This document shows, one piece after another, positions 26,217 through 35,093 of a DNA stretch of 64,000 nucleotides (positions are counted from its first letter, which is position 1; each line of letters begins with the position of its first letter). Source of the stretch: Mesobacillus boroniphilus (GTDB lineage: Bacteria; Bacillota; Bacilli; Bacillales; Cytobacillaceae); NCBI RefSeq assembly GCF_018424685.1, contig NZ_QTKX01000002.1, forward strand, positions 434,001 through 498,000, given 5' to 3'. A model generated the notes under the pieces. It was not told the DNA's origin, searched no databases, and saw nothing but the letters and a program-made list of their open reading frames with translations. Both the position numbers and the translations under genes were made by a program.

Positions 26217-28097
26217 ATGGAACACCTGATTAAATTACTAGAAGCGATAAATAAAAATAATAATGTCAGCCAGAAAAAGCTTTCTGACTTAAATGATATA
26301 TCAATTGGCAAAGTGAATTATCTGATTCAGGAAATGCTGGAAAAGGGACTTATTTATAATGAGAAAAAGGGAAGGAACATGAATTATTTCCTTACTCCTA
26401 AAGGAATTGAATATCTTCAGCAGCAGATTGGGAGCTATCAGGATAAAAAAGTGAATATCCATTATACTGATGTTAAGAAGGAGATTACACAGGCGGTCAT
26501 TCTTGCAGGCGGATTAAGGAAAGATTTTAATTGTCCAGCTGGAATGCTGAAGGTTGAAGATAAAGAACTGATCAAGCGCAATATTGAAATTTTGCAGGAG
26601 ATTGGGATAACGAAGTTTGTTATAGTGACTGGCTATATGAAAGATGCTTTTCGTGAACTAGAAGATTTCGCAAACATAACTTTTGTTGAAAACAAAAGAT
26701 ATAAATGGACAGGATCTATGGCATCGCTGGCCTGCGCATTTGAACACATTACGGATGATTTTTTGCTGCTTGAGGACGACCTTTTGATCGAGGAAAGGGC
26801 TATTAAAGAACTTGCAGCTAGTCCTTTAAGGGATTGCGTCCTGATTACAAATGAAAGCGGATCGGGTGATGAGGCATTTGTAGAAATCAGGAACGGATTT
26901 TTATATAAGGTGTCAAAAGATATCCATCAGTTCAACCGGATTGATGGTGAAATGATCGGGGCAAGCAAGCTTAGTTTGGATGTATTCCACATGATGGTGA
27001 GGGACTATGAACAGCACAACCGGAACCCATACATGAATTATGAATATATGCTTCTCGATATAAGCCGGAATTTCAATATTGGCTATTTGAAACTTTTCAA
27101 TATAGTGTGGGCAGAAGCTGATTCACAAGAACAATTCTATGATATTAAACAAAAGATTTTCCCTATGTTAAAAAGAAAAGAAGCAGAGTTCCGGGAAAAC
27201 CAAATTAAAGGATATCTTTCTGCCGCATTAGGCATCGAACCTGATGAAGTCACAGGAATCCAGGCATTTGGCGGGATGACGAATAAAAATTATAAAGTCA
27301 CAATTGGCGACAAGGAGTACGTATTGAGGGTACCGGGAAATGGTACCGAGAAGATGATAAGCCGCAGCGAAGAAAAGGTTAATTCTTCATTGGCGAGTGA
27401 ATTGGGAATCGATACAGAGCTTCTTTATTTTAATGATGAAACTGGAATTAAGGTTTCGGAATTGATCCCGAATGCTGAAACGCTGAACAGCAAGACTGCC
27501 AAACGAGAAGATTATATGACCTTGACTGCCGGAATACTTAATAAACTCCATCATTCCGGAATCAAAATGGCAAACACCTTCAATGTCTTTGAAAAAATAG
27601 AAGAGTATGAGCTGCTTTTAAAAGAAGTAAACGGCAGCACCTACAGTGGCTATGAAGAAGTGAAAAGCCAGGTAATGAAATTGAAACAACAGTTTGATGC
27701 AATGGTTTTTGATTTTGTACCTTGCCACAATGATACGGTACCTGAAAACTTCGTGAAAAGTGGAGAAGAAGGAATCTATTTAATTGACTGGGAATATGGA
27801 GGCATGAATGACCCAATGTGGGATATAGCTGCCCATTCTCTCGAATGTAATTTTTCTTCTGAAGAGGAGGAGCTGTTTTTAACCATTTATTTAGACCAGG
27901 AACTAATCCCTGGCGAAATAAAAAAAAGAATCCTAATGAATAAGATTTATCAGGATTTGTTGTGGAGCGTCTGGACGAATATAAAGGAAGCAAAAGGCGA
28001 TGATTTCGGAAACTACGGCATAGATCGATTTAACAGGGTAAAGGAAAATCTGACAAATCCACTATTAACGGAGAAAACCTATGAACTTAAAAAGTAA
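26217..28097 (+). CDS. Winged-helix / nucleotidyltransferase / choline-kinase fusion (LicA-like)
   Basis: The 627-residue cytoplasmic protein has three parts. A MarR/wHTH domain (about 1-75) comes first. A GT-A-fold nucleotidyltransferase-like domain (about 88-320) begins AVILAGG but has a degraded G-x-G-x-R loop (GGLRKDFNCPAGM). An aminoglycoside-phosphotransferase/choline-kinase domain follows (about 335-610), with the Brenner motif CHNDTVPEN near residue 503 and LIDWEYGG. Choline kinase phosphorylates imported choline for transfer to wall polymers. GGAGG before ATG 26217 fixes the start rather than TTG 26196. Next in the operon are a LicB-like fragment (17-base overlap) and LicC. The nucleotidyltransferase domain may be catalytically altered; the HTH may autoregulate. 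Confidence 0.82.
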   Translation: MEHLIKLLEAINKNNNVSQKKLSDLNDISIGKVNYLIQEMLEKGLIYNEKKGRNMNYFLTPKGIEYLQQQIGSYQDKKVNIHYTDVKKEITQAVILAGGLRKDFNCPAGMLKVEDKELIKRNIEILQEIGITKFVIVTGYMKDAFRELEDFANITFVENKRYKWTGSMASLACAFEHITDDFLLLEDDLLIEERAIKELAASPLRDCVLITNESGSGDEAFVEIRNGFLYKVSKDIHQFNRIDGEMIGASKLSLDVFHMMVRDYEQHNRNPYMNYEYMLLDISRNFNIGYLKLFNIVWAEADSQEQFYDIKQKIFPMLKRKEAEFRENQIKGYLSAALGIEPDEVTGIQAFGGMTNKNYKVTIGDKEYVLRVPGNGTEKMISRSEEKVNSSLASELGIDTELLYFNDETGIKVSELIPNAETLNSKTAKREDYMTLTAGILNKLHHSGIKMANTFNVFEKIEEYELLLKEVNGSTYSGYEEVKSQVMKLKQQFDAMVFDFVPCHNDTVPENFVKSGEEGIYLIDWEYGGMNDPMWDIAAHSLECNFSSEEEELFLTIYLDQELIPGEIKKRILMNKIYQDLLWSVWTNIKEAKGDDFGNYGIDRFNRVKENLTNPLLTEKTYELKK

Positions 28098-28320
28098 AGG
28101 GCTTTATTATGGCTTGTTCTCGGGTTTTACAAGGGCTATGGCGCTGAACATTTCTTATTCAGCCTGGGCAATCATCCTCAGCTTCTTCATCCTTGGAACG
28201 CTTGTAACCTTCAAATTGGTTTTCTTTAGCGCGGTTATCTTATTCGGTTCGGTCATGACAGTTGCCACAGCACAAGAAATGAAATTTAAAAAATTATTCA
28301 AAGCAGGGAGAACAGTATAA
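28081..28320 (+). pseudogene. LicB-like permease remnant (79 residues, internally deleted)
   Basis: The 79-residue ORF overlaps the kinase gene by 17 bases and ends one base before licC. Its first about 17 residues (MNLKSKGLYYGLFSGFT) resemble the start of LicB-type DMT-family choline permeases. The rest (ALNISYSAWAIILSFFILG...) resembles the last helices of such proteins, with the roughly 200 residues between missing in frame. The frame is open and has two hydrophobic segments, so a short membrane protein could still be made. As a permease it would be non-functional. The match is from memory of the family and needs an alignment. Confidence 0.55.
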
Positions 28321-29028
28321 ATGCGAGCAATATTATTAGCTGCTGGAATGGGGACAAGGCTCAGGCCGCTTACGCTGACGACTCCAAAGTCCCTGATACC
28401 AGTGAACGGTAAACCAATGCTTGAAAGGCAGATTGAATTCCTTCAGGAAAAGGGAGTAAAAGAAATTTATGTTGTAACAGGTTATCTGCATGAAAAGTTT
28501 GAATACCTTACAGCCAAATACAAAGGTATCGAATTAGTCCACAACGATAAGTATGATGTATATAACAATATTTACACCATGTATCTGGTAAGAGAATACT
28601 TGCCAAACAGTTATGTTATAGACGCTGACAATTATCTTCACCGAAACTTCCTCCTCGAGAAGCCTGGAAAGTCCATGTATTTCAGTGCCAGGAAGAAGGA
28701 TTTCAAAAATGAATGGATTCTCCGTTTCGATGGTGAAAATAAGGTTTATGATATTGAAGTTGGGGATGGCAGCGGGGAATATATTCTCTGCGGGACTTCC
28801 TTCTGGTCCCAAGAGGACGGGGAACTGATTGCCTACAAGCTTGAAGAAGACATTAATGGAAATGATTTCTCTGAACGCTATTGGGATGATATCGTCAAAG
28901 ACAACCTGAATTCCCTGGATATCTATATTCAAAAAATCAAGGAAGATGACAGCTTCGAAATTGATTCTCTCGATGATTTGGAGAAAGTAAACAAATATCT
29001 GGAAGATTTAAGGAAAGAACGAATCTGA
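28321..29028 (+). CDS. licC: LicC-type CTP:phosphocholine cytidylyltransferase
   Basis: The 235-residue product has the complete nucleotidyltransferase signature at residues 5-25 (LAAGMGTRLRPLTxxxPK) and LIPVNGKPM. It has VIDADNYL for the metal-binding region and a NNIYTMYL stretch typical of LicC rather than RmlA. The enzyme activates phosphocholine to CDP-choline, the donor for LicD. AGGGAGA precedes ATG 28321 directly after the LicB-like ORF, so the three genes are one operon. Related enzymes act on other phospho-alcohols, but the fused choline-kinase-like gene next to it favours phosphocholine. Confidence 0.82.
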   Translation: MRAILLAAGMGTRLRPLTLTTPKSLIPVNGKPMLERQIEFLQEKGVKEIYVVTGYLHEKFEYLTAKYKGIELVHNDKYDVYNNIYTMYLVREYLPNSYVIDADNYLHRNFLLEKPGKSMYFSARKKDFKNEWILRFDGENKVYDIEVGDGSGEYILCGTSFWSQEDGELIAYKLEEDINGNDFSERYWDDIVKDNLNSLDIYIQKIKEDDSFEIDSLDDLEKVNKYLEDLRKERI

Positions 29029-29048
29029 TTGATTCGTTCTTTTTTTTG
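29014..29048 (+). terminator. Rho-independent terminator
   Basis: AAGAACGAATC / GATTCGTTCTT followed by eight Ts, overlapping the end of licC. Confidence 0.9.
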
Positions 29049-29218
29049 TTGCTTTTTTGGGAGATGCGGTGCTCTTGCTTTAACGCTATAGGAGTATACA
29101 ATTATTACCTTTTTATAATTTTTAGACAATTTTATCCAAATCCTAACGATATATGATATTATTCTTGATGTATATTTAAGATTGAAGATAAAGAGATTAA
29201 TATAGGGAGAGGGTATAG

Positions 29219-30952
29219 TTGAAGGGGAAATTGTTTAATAGCCTTGCTGCTGGTGTATTGACTTTCACTTTGTTTAGTACTTCGGTACTCGCGGAAACGA
29301 CAATCAATAAAACAAAGGATCCAGCTGTTGGGGGAATCAATCAGATTGAAGACAGCTTGATGGTAAATCAAAAGATTGAAATACAAAATGTCGAGGTGCC
29401 AACATCAGAGGATTCGCGCCTGGTCATTTCAGTAGAGCTCCCTTTATATAAAAGCTATGAAGGATTGAGCGATTATGAAAAGCATAATGACCCAGAGCTT
29501 GGTAAAACCGGGCAGCATTTAGGATATGGTGATACAGTAATTATCCTTGAGGAACAGCGTCTTGGAGCTAAAGTTAAAACAACTGATGGAAGTAAAGAAG
29601 GCTGGGTACATAAGGATTATCTTAGTATCAATCTAGATCAGACATGGCTTTTAAAAGAATGGAGAAATCTGCGCCAGGGGCCAAGTACTGTCTACCCACA
29701 AGTTATGATTGACGGTGTACCGGCAAAAATCCCAGACGGGTCAATTGTTTTAGTATTGCAATATGAAGCTAGCACGAACTTTTATAAGGTAAGGACGGAT
29801 ACTGGTCTTGAGGGCTGGGTTTATGGTTTATATATCGACTCTGAAAGCAATCAGATGACAGATGAAGGTAAGAATATCATTCAATATGAAGTAGATAAAG
29901 TTGGAACTGTAACTAACCAGGTTACTTTATTTACGCCGTTGAATACGATTGCAAATGTTACTGCCGGAGAGATTGATAATTTTATAGCAAGTAAAACATA
30001 TGGGGAACAAAGACTTATTACTGGTATGGGTTCAGCTTATATAGAAGCTCAAAATGTCAGTGGACTGAATGCATTTTATTTAGTTGCTCATTCTGCAGTG
30101 GAAACAGGATGGGGGAGATCTGATATAGTCAAAGGTAAATATAATTTTTATGGTATTGGTGCAATAGACGAAAGTCCGTATCAAAGTGCATATGATTTTA
30201 GCAGCCCTAAAAATGGTATTATTGCCGGTGCAATTTGGATTAACAACAACTATGTTGAGTCGGCTTATCCTTATTACCAGCCTACTTTGGATAACATGAG
30301 AAACAATGGGAATTTCCATCAATACGCAACTGATGAAGCATGGGCAGTTAAAATTGCCTCTATCGCGAAAGAGTTCTATCTTTATAGTGGCAATAAACCG
30401 TTGAAGACAGGCTGGTATACGGAGGGCTCAAAGAAGTATTACTTTGATTCGACCGGACGGATGAAAACGGGCTGGCTGGATTTATCGGGGAAAAAATACT
30501 TTTTTGAATTGAATGGTTACATGAAAACGGGCTGGCTGCTGAACCAGAATAAGTGGTACTACTTCAATTCCGATGGTCCTATGCGTTCGAATGCCTGGGT
30601 GCTTTATGGCGGTAAATGGTATTATCTAGGCCCTGACGGCGTAATGAAAACCGGCTGGATATTATACGGAGGCAAATGGTACTACCTTGACAAAGATGGA
30701 GCAATGCTTGAAAACAAATGGGTCCATTACAAAGGCGAATGGTATTACATGGGTGCAGACGGCATCATGAAAACTAGCTGGCTTAAGTACGGAGGCAAGT
30801 GGTATCTCCTTGATAAGTCTGGTGTCATGTTTGACTCTGGCTGGAAACTGGTCAATAATAAATGGTATTATTTCTACTCGAGCGGCATCATGGCACAGAG
30901 TACCATCATTAATGGTTACCGAATTGGTGCCGATGGAGCATGGATTCGATAA
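29219..30952 (+). CDS. Secreted GH73 N-acetylglucosaminidase with SH3 domains and C-terminal choline-binding repeats
   Basis: The start is TTG 29219 after AGGGAGAGGG. The 577-residue product has a signal peptide (to about 25, ending VLA) and two SH3-like domains (about 65-140 and 145-215). The glucosaminidase domain (about 240-390) has its proposed catalytic Glu295 in HSAVETGWG and a YNFYGIGAID motif. About nine choline-binding repeats and a GAWIR cap complete it. It cleaves peptidoglycan glycan strands, as the enzyme at 21610 does, but with the binding array at the other end. The position right behind the lic operon fits a wall hydrolase that docks on phosphocholine. Confidence 0.9.
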   Translation: MKGKLFNSLAAGVLTFTLFSTSVLAETTINKTKDPAVGGINQIEDSLMVNQKIEIQNVEVPTSEDSRLVISVELPLYKSYEGLSDYEKHNDPELGKTGQHLGYGDTVIILEEQRLGAKVKTTDGSKEGWVHKDYLSINLDQTWLLKEWRNLRQGPSTVYPQVMIDGVPAKIPDGSIVLVLQYEASTNFYKVRTDTGLEGWVYGLYIDSESNQMTDEGKNIIQYEVDKVGTVTNQVTLFTPLNTIANVTAGEIDNFIASKTYGEQRLITGMGSAYIEAQNVSGLNAFYLVAHSAVETGWGRSDIVKGKYNFYGIGAIDESPYQSAYDFSSPKNGIIAGAIWINNNYVESAYPYYQPTLDNMRNNGNFHQYATDEAWAVKIASIAKEFYLYSGNKPLKTGWYTEGSKKYYFDSTGRMKTGWLDLSGKKYFFELNGYMKTGWLLNQNKWYYFNSDGPMRSNAWVLYGGKWYYLGPDGVMKTGWILYGGKWYYLDKDGAMLENKWVHYKGEWYYMGADGIMKTSWLKYGGKWYLLDKSGVMFDSGWKLVNNKWYYFYSSGIMAQSTIINGYRIGADGAWIR

Positions 30953-30985
30953 AAAATAGGACTCACATTTGTGAGTCCTATTTTA
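30953..30985 (+). terminator. Rho-independent terminator
   Basis: AAAATAGGACTCACA / TGTGAGTCCTATTTT, a long near-perfect stem after the glucosaminidase gene. Confidence 0.9.
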
Positions 30986-31033
30986 TTTGTAACCATCATG
31001 TCTTCAATGAATTTTGACTAATCTCAGTAAAGG

Positions 31034-31300
31034 TTATCGGCTGGGTTTCCATTCGCCATTTCTGGCGAAGAAATACTCACTTCCATTAATTGTGAGTTCA
31101 TTTATTGCCATTGATTCATCTGTTCTTAAGTAATGCTATTTATTACTTTCTTTATGCCAGCAGGATTTCATTGTTCCGTCCTTGTTCAGGTAGTACCATT
31201 TACTGTTCCAAAGAATCCATCCGGTTTGCATTTCTCCTTCATGATTCAAAAAGTACCGGCGATTTTGATATAGCAGCCATCCTGGATAGGGTTTCCATTA
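31034..31300 (-). pseudogene. Decayed choline-binding-repeat protein, C-terminal fragment
   Basis: Translating the minus strand gives GWLLYQNRRYFLNHEGEMQT, then GWILWNSKWYYLNKDGTMK, then a repeat broken by an in-frame TAG (ESNK*HYLRTDESMA). A degenerate terminal cap (INGSEYFFARNGEWKPSR) and a stop at 31034 follow. The 5' side runs into a stop near 31300, with no signal peptide or catalytic domain. This is the relic of a ninth repeat protein, oriented against the others. The remaining gap to 31460 shows no gene. Confidence 0.75.
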
Positions 31301-31460
31301 ACATCGTAAGGAATAGAAGTTATTTTATTTCTGAGCAGAGCAAGATATATTTTTGATATAATAATAGAATGCAGTATTAATTTCATACGCTCAAAATTAA
31401 GGGAAGCAGTCTATCGCTGAACGTGAACTTTGCGATTAAAGGGAGGATATACCGATTACA

Positions 31461-33512
31461 ATGATTAGAAAGTGGACACCAATTGTTTTACTGAATGGCC
31501 TGCTGGCTTTTTTATTTGTGGCGTTATTCAAATTTGTCATTCGCTCATACAGCACAGCAGAATTTATTTTATGGACTGAAGAATACTCGAAAAAATTCGT
31601 CCTATATTTATTTATATTTTTTATTGCCTTTCTTTTGACCAGCCGCTGGCAACTGAAGGCTTATGATTATTTGAAAGAACAGAAACCATGGATTTTGTCT
31701 GTTTTAAATTTACTGATTGTTTTCATTATTTCTTTCTCTTTAGCAGCGGTCATTAATCTTTATTTCCAATACTCTCAAATATTACATAATAAAGAATTAA
31801 CGTTGCAGTGGATTGAAACAAAACAGTCTGTATTTTTTGCTGGTCTGCTCTTTTTGTTTTTCCTTTATATCCTCATCTATGCGATTATCGGAAACATATA
31901 TTTGAGCACCGCACTGACCACGGTTGTTTTGGCCCTGATGGGGTATGCGCATTACAGCAAGATGAGTTTAAGGGTTGAGCCTCTTTACCCTAATGACTTC
32001 AAACAATTCAGCCATTTGGATGAAGTTATTCCTATGGTTGTCGGCACTTTTTCTCCTATTTATATTTTTGTATTCCTTATGCTTATTTTCGGCATTTGGG
32101 CTTCGGTTAAATTTTTGCCGGCAATCAAAATCCCGAAGGTATGGAGAGTGATCCTTGCAATAAGTTCGGCAATCCTTGTCTTTACGTTTGCAAACTTCCA
32201 GGATAACTTCTGGAAATCGTATATGGAAAAATCAGATGTCGTAATCAGTACTTGGAATCCGATCAACACCTATAATGACAATGGTTTTATTATCGGCTTC
32301 CTATCTAATTTTAAAACGGTGACGGTTGAAAAGCCGAAAGGCTATTCAAAGGAAAAAGTCCTGGAAATCGCAAAAAGATATACCGAGTCTCCTAATACAA
32401 AGGATGTCCCGGACAATCAAAGGCCAAATGTTGTCTTCCTGATGAATGAAGCATTCTGGGATCCGACAAGGCTTGGCAAAGCTGAATTCAGCGAAGACCC
32501 TGTGAAGAATTACCGGGAATTGATGACGCAGTATCCTTCAGGAAACATCCTGTCTGCAGCGTTCGGCGGGGCAACAGCTAACATCGAATTTGAGGCCTTG
32601 ACAGGATTCAACACAACTTTTTTAACCGCAGGAATCATTCCATACCAGGAAATCGTCGACAATAAATCATTCATTCCCACCATTGTCAGCAGTTTGGAAG
32701 TCAAGGGGTATAAGTCTCTTGCGATCCATCCGTATAATAAAGCTTTTTATAAGAGAAGCCGTGTATATGAGACATTTGGTATCGATAAGTTTTTGGATAT
32801 GGAAACAATGAAAAACAATGAGACTTCAGGCCCTATGATATCAGATGAGTCCGTTTCAAATGAAATCGCGGACCATATTGTTAATAGCAAAGAACCGATG
32901 TTCATCCATGCTGTCACGATGCAGAACCATTTACCATACAATCCAGGCCGATATGAAGAAAACACTGTGAAAATTTCTGGCCTGACCGAAGAATCCACTT
33001 CGCCTCTTGAAGTTTATACAGAAGGTGTCAAGCAGGCGGATGAAGCATTAAGGCATTTGATTGAGAGAGTCGAAGAGCTGGAGGAGCCAACAATTATCGT
33101 ATTTTGGGGTGACCATTTGCCGGTTCTGGGAGCCAGCAGATCGGTTTATAAAGAATCAGGCTTTGCCGATGCAAAAAATGAGGAGGAGTACGAGCGGAAA
33201 TTCTCGGAAACACCATTATTGATTTATTCGACATCAGATCCCGGAAATAAAGACCTAGGCACAATCAGTCCAGCTTATTTAGGACCATTTGTCTTTGATT
33301 TGGGCAATCTCGATGCCCCGCCCTTCTATGATTTCTTAAAAGAAGTGCAGTCAGAGATACCAGCATTCAAACATGCAGTTAAAATTGGCAAGGACCAGGA
33401 GATCCTGAAAGAATTAAATGAAAAACAAAAAAGTTTATTGAACGATTATCAAATGATCCAATACGACTTGCTTGTAGGCAAACAGTACAGTAAATCACTG
33501 TTGTTCAATTAG
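31461..33512 (+). CDS. LtaS-family lipoteichoic acid synthase / phosphoglycerol transferase
   Basis: The 683-residue product has five or so N-terminal transmembrane helices (to about residue 265) and an extracellular sulfatase-fold domain (about 320-600). Glu330 (VVFLMNEAFWD) and Thr372 (FGGATANIEFE) match the metal ligand and the nucleophilic threonine of LtaS, and FWGDHLP completes the metal site. It would polymerise glycerol phosphate from phosphatidylglycerol onto a lipid anchor, or modify a related polymer. The NEAFWD and GGATANIE versions of the motifs are those of the LtaS-like branch rather than canonical LtaS, so the product polymer is uncertain. GGGAGG precedes the start. Confidence 0.85.
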   Translation: MIRKWTPIVLLNGLLAFLFVALFKFVIRSYSTAEFILWTEEYSKKFVLYLFIFFIAFLLTSRWQLKAYDYLKEQKPWILSVLNLLIVFIISFSLAAVINLYFQYSQILHNKELTLQWIETKQSVFFAGLLFLFFLYILIYAIIGNIYLSTALTTVVLALMGYAHYSKMSLRVEPLYPNDFKQFSHLDEVIPMVVGTFSPIYIFVFLMLIFGIWASVKFLPAIKIPKVWRVILAISSAILVFTFANFQDNFWKSYMEKSDVVISTWNPINTYNDNGFIIGFLSNFKTVTVEKPKGYSKEKVLEIAKRYTESPNTKDVPDNQRPNVVFLMNEAFWDPTRLGKAEFSEDPVKNYRELMTQYPSGNILSAAFGGATANIEFEALTGFNTTFLTAGIIPYQEIVDNKSFIPTIVSSLEVKGYKSLAIHPYNKAFYKRSRVYETFGIDKFLDMETMKNNETSGPMISDESVSNEIADHIVNSKEPMFIHAVTMQNHLPYNPGRYEENTVKISGLTEESTSPLEVYTEGVKQADEALRHLIERVEELEEPTIIVFWGDHLPVLGASRSVYKESGFADAKNEEEYERKFSETPLLIYSTSDPGNKDLGTISPAYLGPFVFDLGNLDAPPFYDFLKEVQSEIPAFKHAVKIGKDQEILKELNEKQKSLLNDYQMIQYDLLVGKQYSKSLLFN

Positions 33513-33621
33513 TTTCTTTGCTTGGAGAGTATGAATTGGAAACCTAGCAATATTATCGCTCTGTGTGCCAAAGGACAGCAAAAAATGAAGATAACATTCT
33601 TTAATTAATGTTTGAAAGGGA

Positions 33622-33663
33622 ATCAAAAAGGGAAGCAGCTATATAGCTGCTTCCCTTTTTGAT
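33622..33663. terminator. Bidirectional rho-independent terminator
   Basis: A near-perfect palindrome, CAAAAAGGGAAGCAGCTA / TAGCTGCTTCCCTTTTTG, serves the LtaS-like gene (plus) and the LCP gene (minus). Confidence 0.9.
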
Positions 33664-33679
33664 ATTTTAATAGACTTGA

Positions 33680-34693
33680 TCATGAATTGTAATCTGTATC
33701 GGATGTAGAGACGGTTGACGGAGATAAGTCAAGGTGTTGCCTTAGTTTGTTGGAAAGCTCCTGTCTTGTTTCATCGTTAACAATAAAGTACCAGCTCGTA
33801 AGGCCTGAGCCATTGTCCAGATTATCGCCTTCACCCTCAATTTCGAGCTTTTCGATGGAAGCAGCGGCTTTTTTATACTTGGCCTGAATTCCGATCATAT
33901 CATCCAATGTTAAGTTTGTCTTAATGTTATCCTGCAATGCTTCAAGAATGTCGTTATAATTTGTCAGCGACGAGAGTGATGCACCTTTATCGATTACTTT
34001 AGAAATAACTTCACGTTGTCTTTCCTGGCGTCCGAAATCTCCTCGAGGATCCTGTTTTCGCATCCGTGCATACATCAGAGCTTCTTCACCGTTCAAGTGA
34101 TGGCTGCCTTCTTCCAGATAAACACCGTCAAGTTCGAAGGCGTACTTGTTATATACATCGATTCCGTCTACTGCGTCGACAATATCCTTAAAACCTTCCA
34201 TGCTGACTTCTACATAATAATCTATCGGTATATTAAGGAAATATTCAACTGAGTCAATCGTCATTTCAATACCGCCAATAGCGTATGCATGGTTCATTTT
34301 GTCATAACGGAGCCTATCTGGATCGTCACTGTAAACTATTTTAGACCGGGTATCCCTTGGGATGCTTACGATTTTTGTTGATTTAGTTTCAGGGTTAACA
34401 GTGAGAACCAGCATCGAGTCTGTTCTTCCAGCATCACCATCACGTTCATCTACGCCAACCAAAAGGAGTGAAATCGGATCTTTACGATCGAATTCAACTT
34501 TCGTTTCCCGTTTTTTCGACTTTTCCCGGGAAATTGGATTATGCATTTTGTCGATTGCACTTGCAACATCGCTGTATATATTGTAAACATATAATCCTGC
34601 TCCCACGCTAATAATAAAGAAGAATAAAAGAGCGAAGCGGACAATTCTTTTACGCTTGTTTTTTCTAACATTGCGGCGTGTTCTATTATTCAC
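33680..34693 (-). CDS. LytR-CpsA-Psr (LCP) family wall polymer ligase
   Basis: The 337-residue product has a basic N-terminus, one transmembrane helix (about 18-38) and an extracellular LCP domain (about 78-225). Conserved family features are LLVGVDERDG...RTDSMLVLT, SIPRDTR, the NHAYAIGG block and the Arg-rich RMRKQDPRGDFGRQERQREV motif. LCP enzymes move undecaprenyl-linked glycopolymers onto peptidoglycan. It faces a polysaccharide cluster with TagO genes, so wall teichoic acid or the rhamnose-containing polymer is the probable substrate. The gene is transcribed alone from its own promoter. Confidence 0.9.
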   Translation of the reverse strand: MNNRTRRNVRKNKRKRIVRFALLFFFIISVGAGLYVYNIYSDVASAIDKMHNPISREKSKKRETKVEFDRKDPISLLLVGVDERDGDAGRTDSMLVLTVNPETKSTKIVSIPRDTRSKIVYSDDPDRLRYDKMNHAYAIGGIEMTIDSVEYFLNIPIDYYVEVSMEGFKDIVDAVDGIDVYNKYAFELDGVYLEEGSHHLNGEEALMYARMRKQDPRGDFGRQERQREVISKVIDKGASLSSLTNYNDILEALQDNIKTNLTLDDMIGIQAKYKKAAASIEKLEIEGEGDNLDNGSGLTSWYFIVNDETRQELSNKLRQHLDLSPSTVSTSDTDYNS

Positions 34694-34749
34694 GAAAAAC
34701 CCCTTCTTTTCTTTGAATGAGGATAGAAATTAATCTATCCATAAAGAAA

Positions 34750-34778
34750 ATTATAATCCTCATGGTAGATAATATCAA
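34750..34778 (-). promoter_or_regulatory. SigA promoter of the LCP gene
   Basis: On the minus strand, TTGATA, a 17-base spacer and TATAAT lie about 55 bases before the LCP start codon. Confidence 0.7.
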
Positions 34779-34853
34779 CCACAAATCTGGAAATGGGAAA
34801 GTTAAAGTACAAAATCCGACAAGTTGATGTTATAATTATTTTTTGTAAATAAA

Positions 34854-34986
34854 GGCTGTTTTTGTATTTGTTGTTGAATTACAAATAAGTCCTTCCATTT
34901 CGCATTCTTCTAGGCATCCAGGCACCAATTAGGTAATTAAATGCGTTACTTTTGACCGTGAATACAACAAAATTTACGAAAAGAGC
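34854..34986. repeat. Short inverted-repeat intergenic element (copy A)
   Basis: The left end GGCTGTTTTTGTATTTGTTG and the right end CAACAAAATTTACGAAAAGA followed by GC form imperfect terminal inverted repeats around 133 bases of non-coding DNA. ATAAA flanks both ends. It fills most of the 400-base gap before the polysaccharide genes. Confidence 0.6.
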
Positions 34987-35093
34987 ATAAACAAGTAGTT
35001 TTCCGTTTGTAGAGGGTATAAGACAGAGACTGACCAAGATATCAATCTTCATAAATCCTGGCCATGACCAAATAAGAAAGAAGTGAAAAGATT

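Noticed and set aside
31105..31356. Plus-strand 83-codon ORF
   Set aside because: It is antisense to the decayed choline-binding-repeat fragment and has no ribosome binding site.
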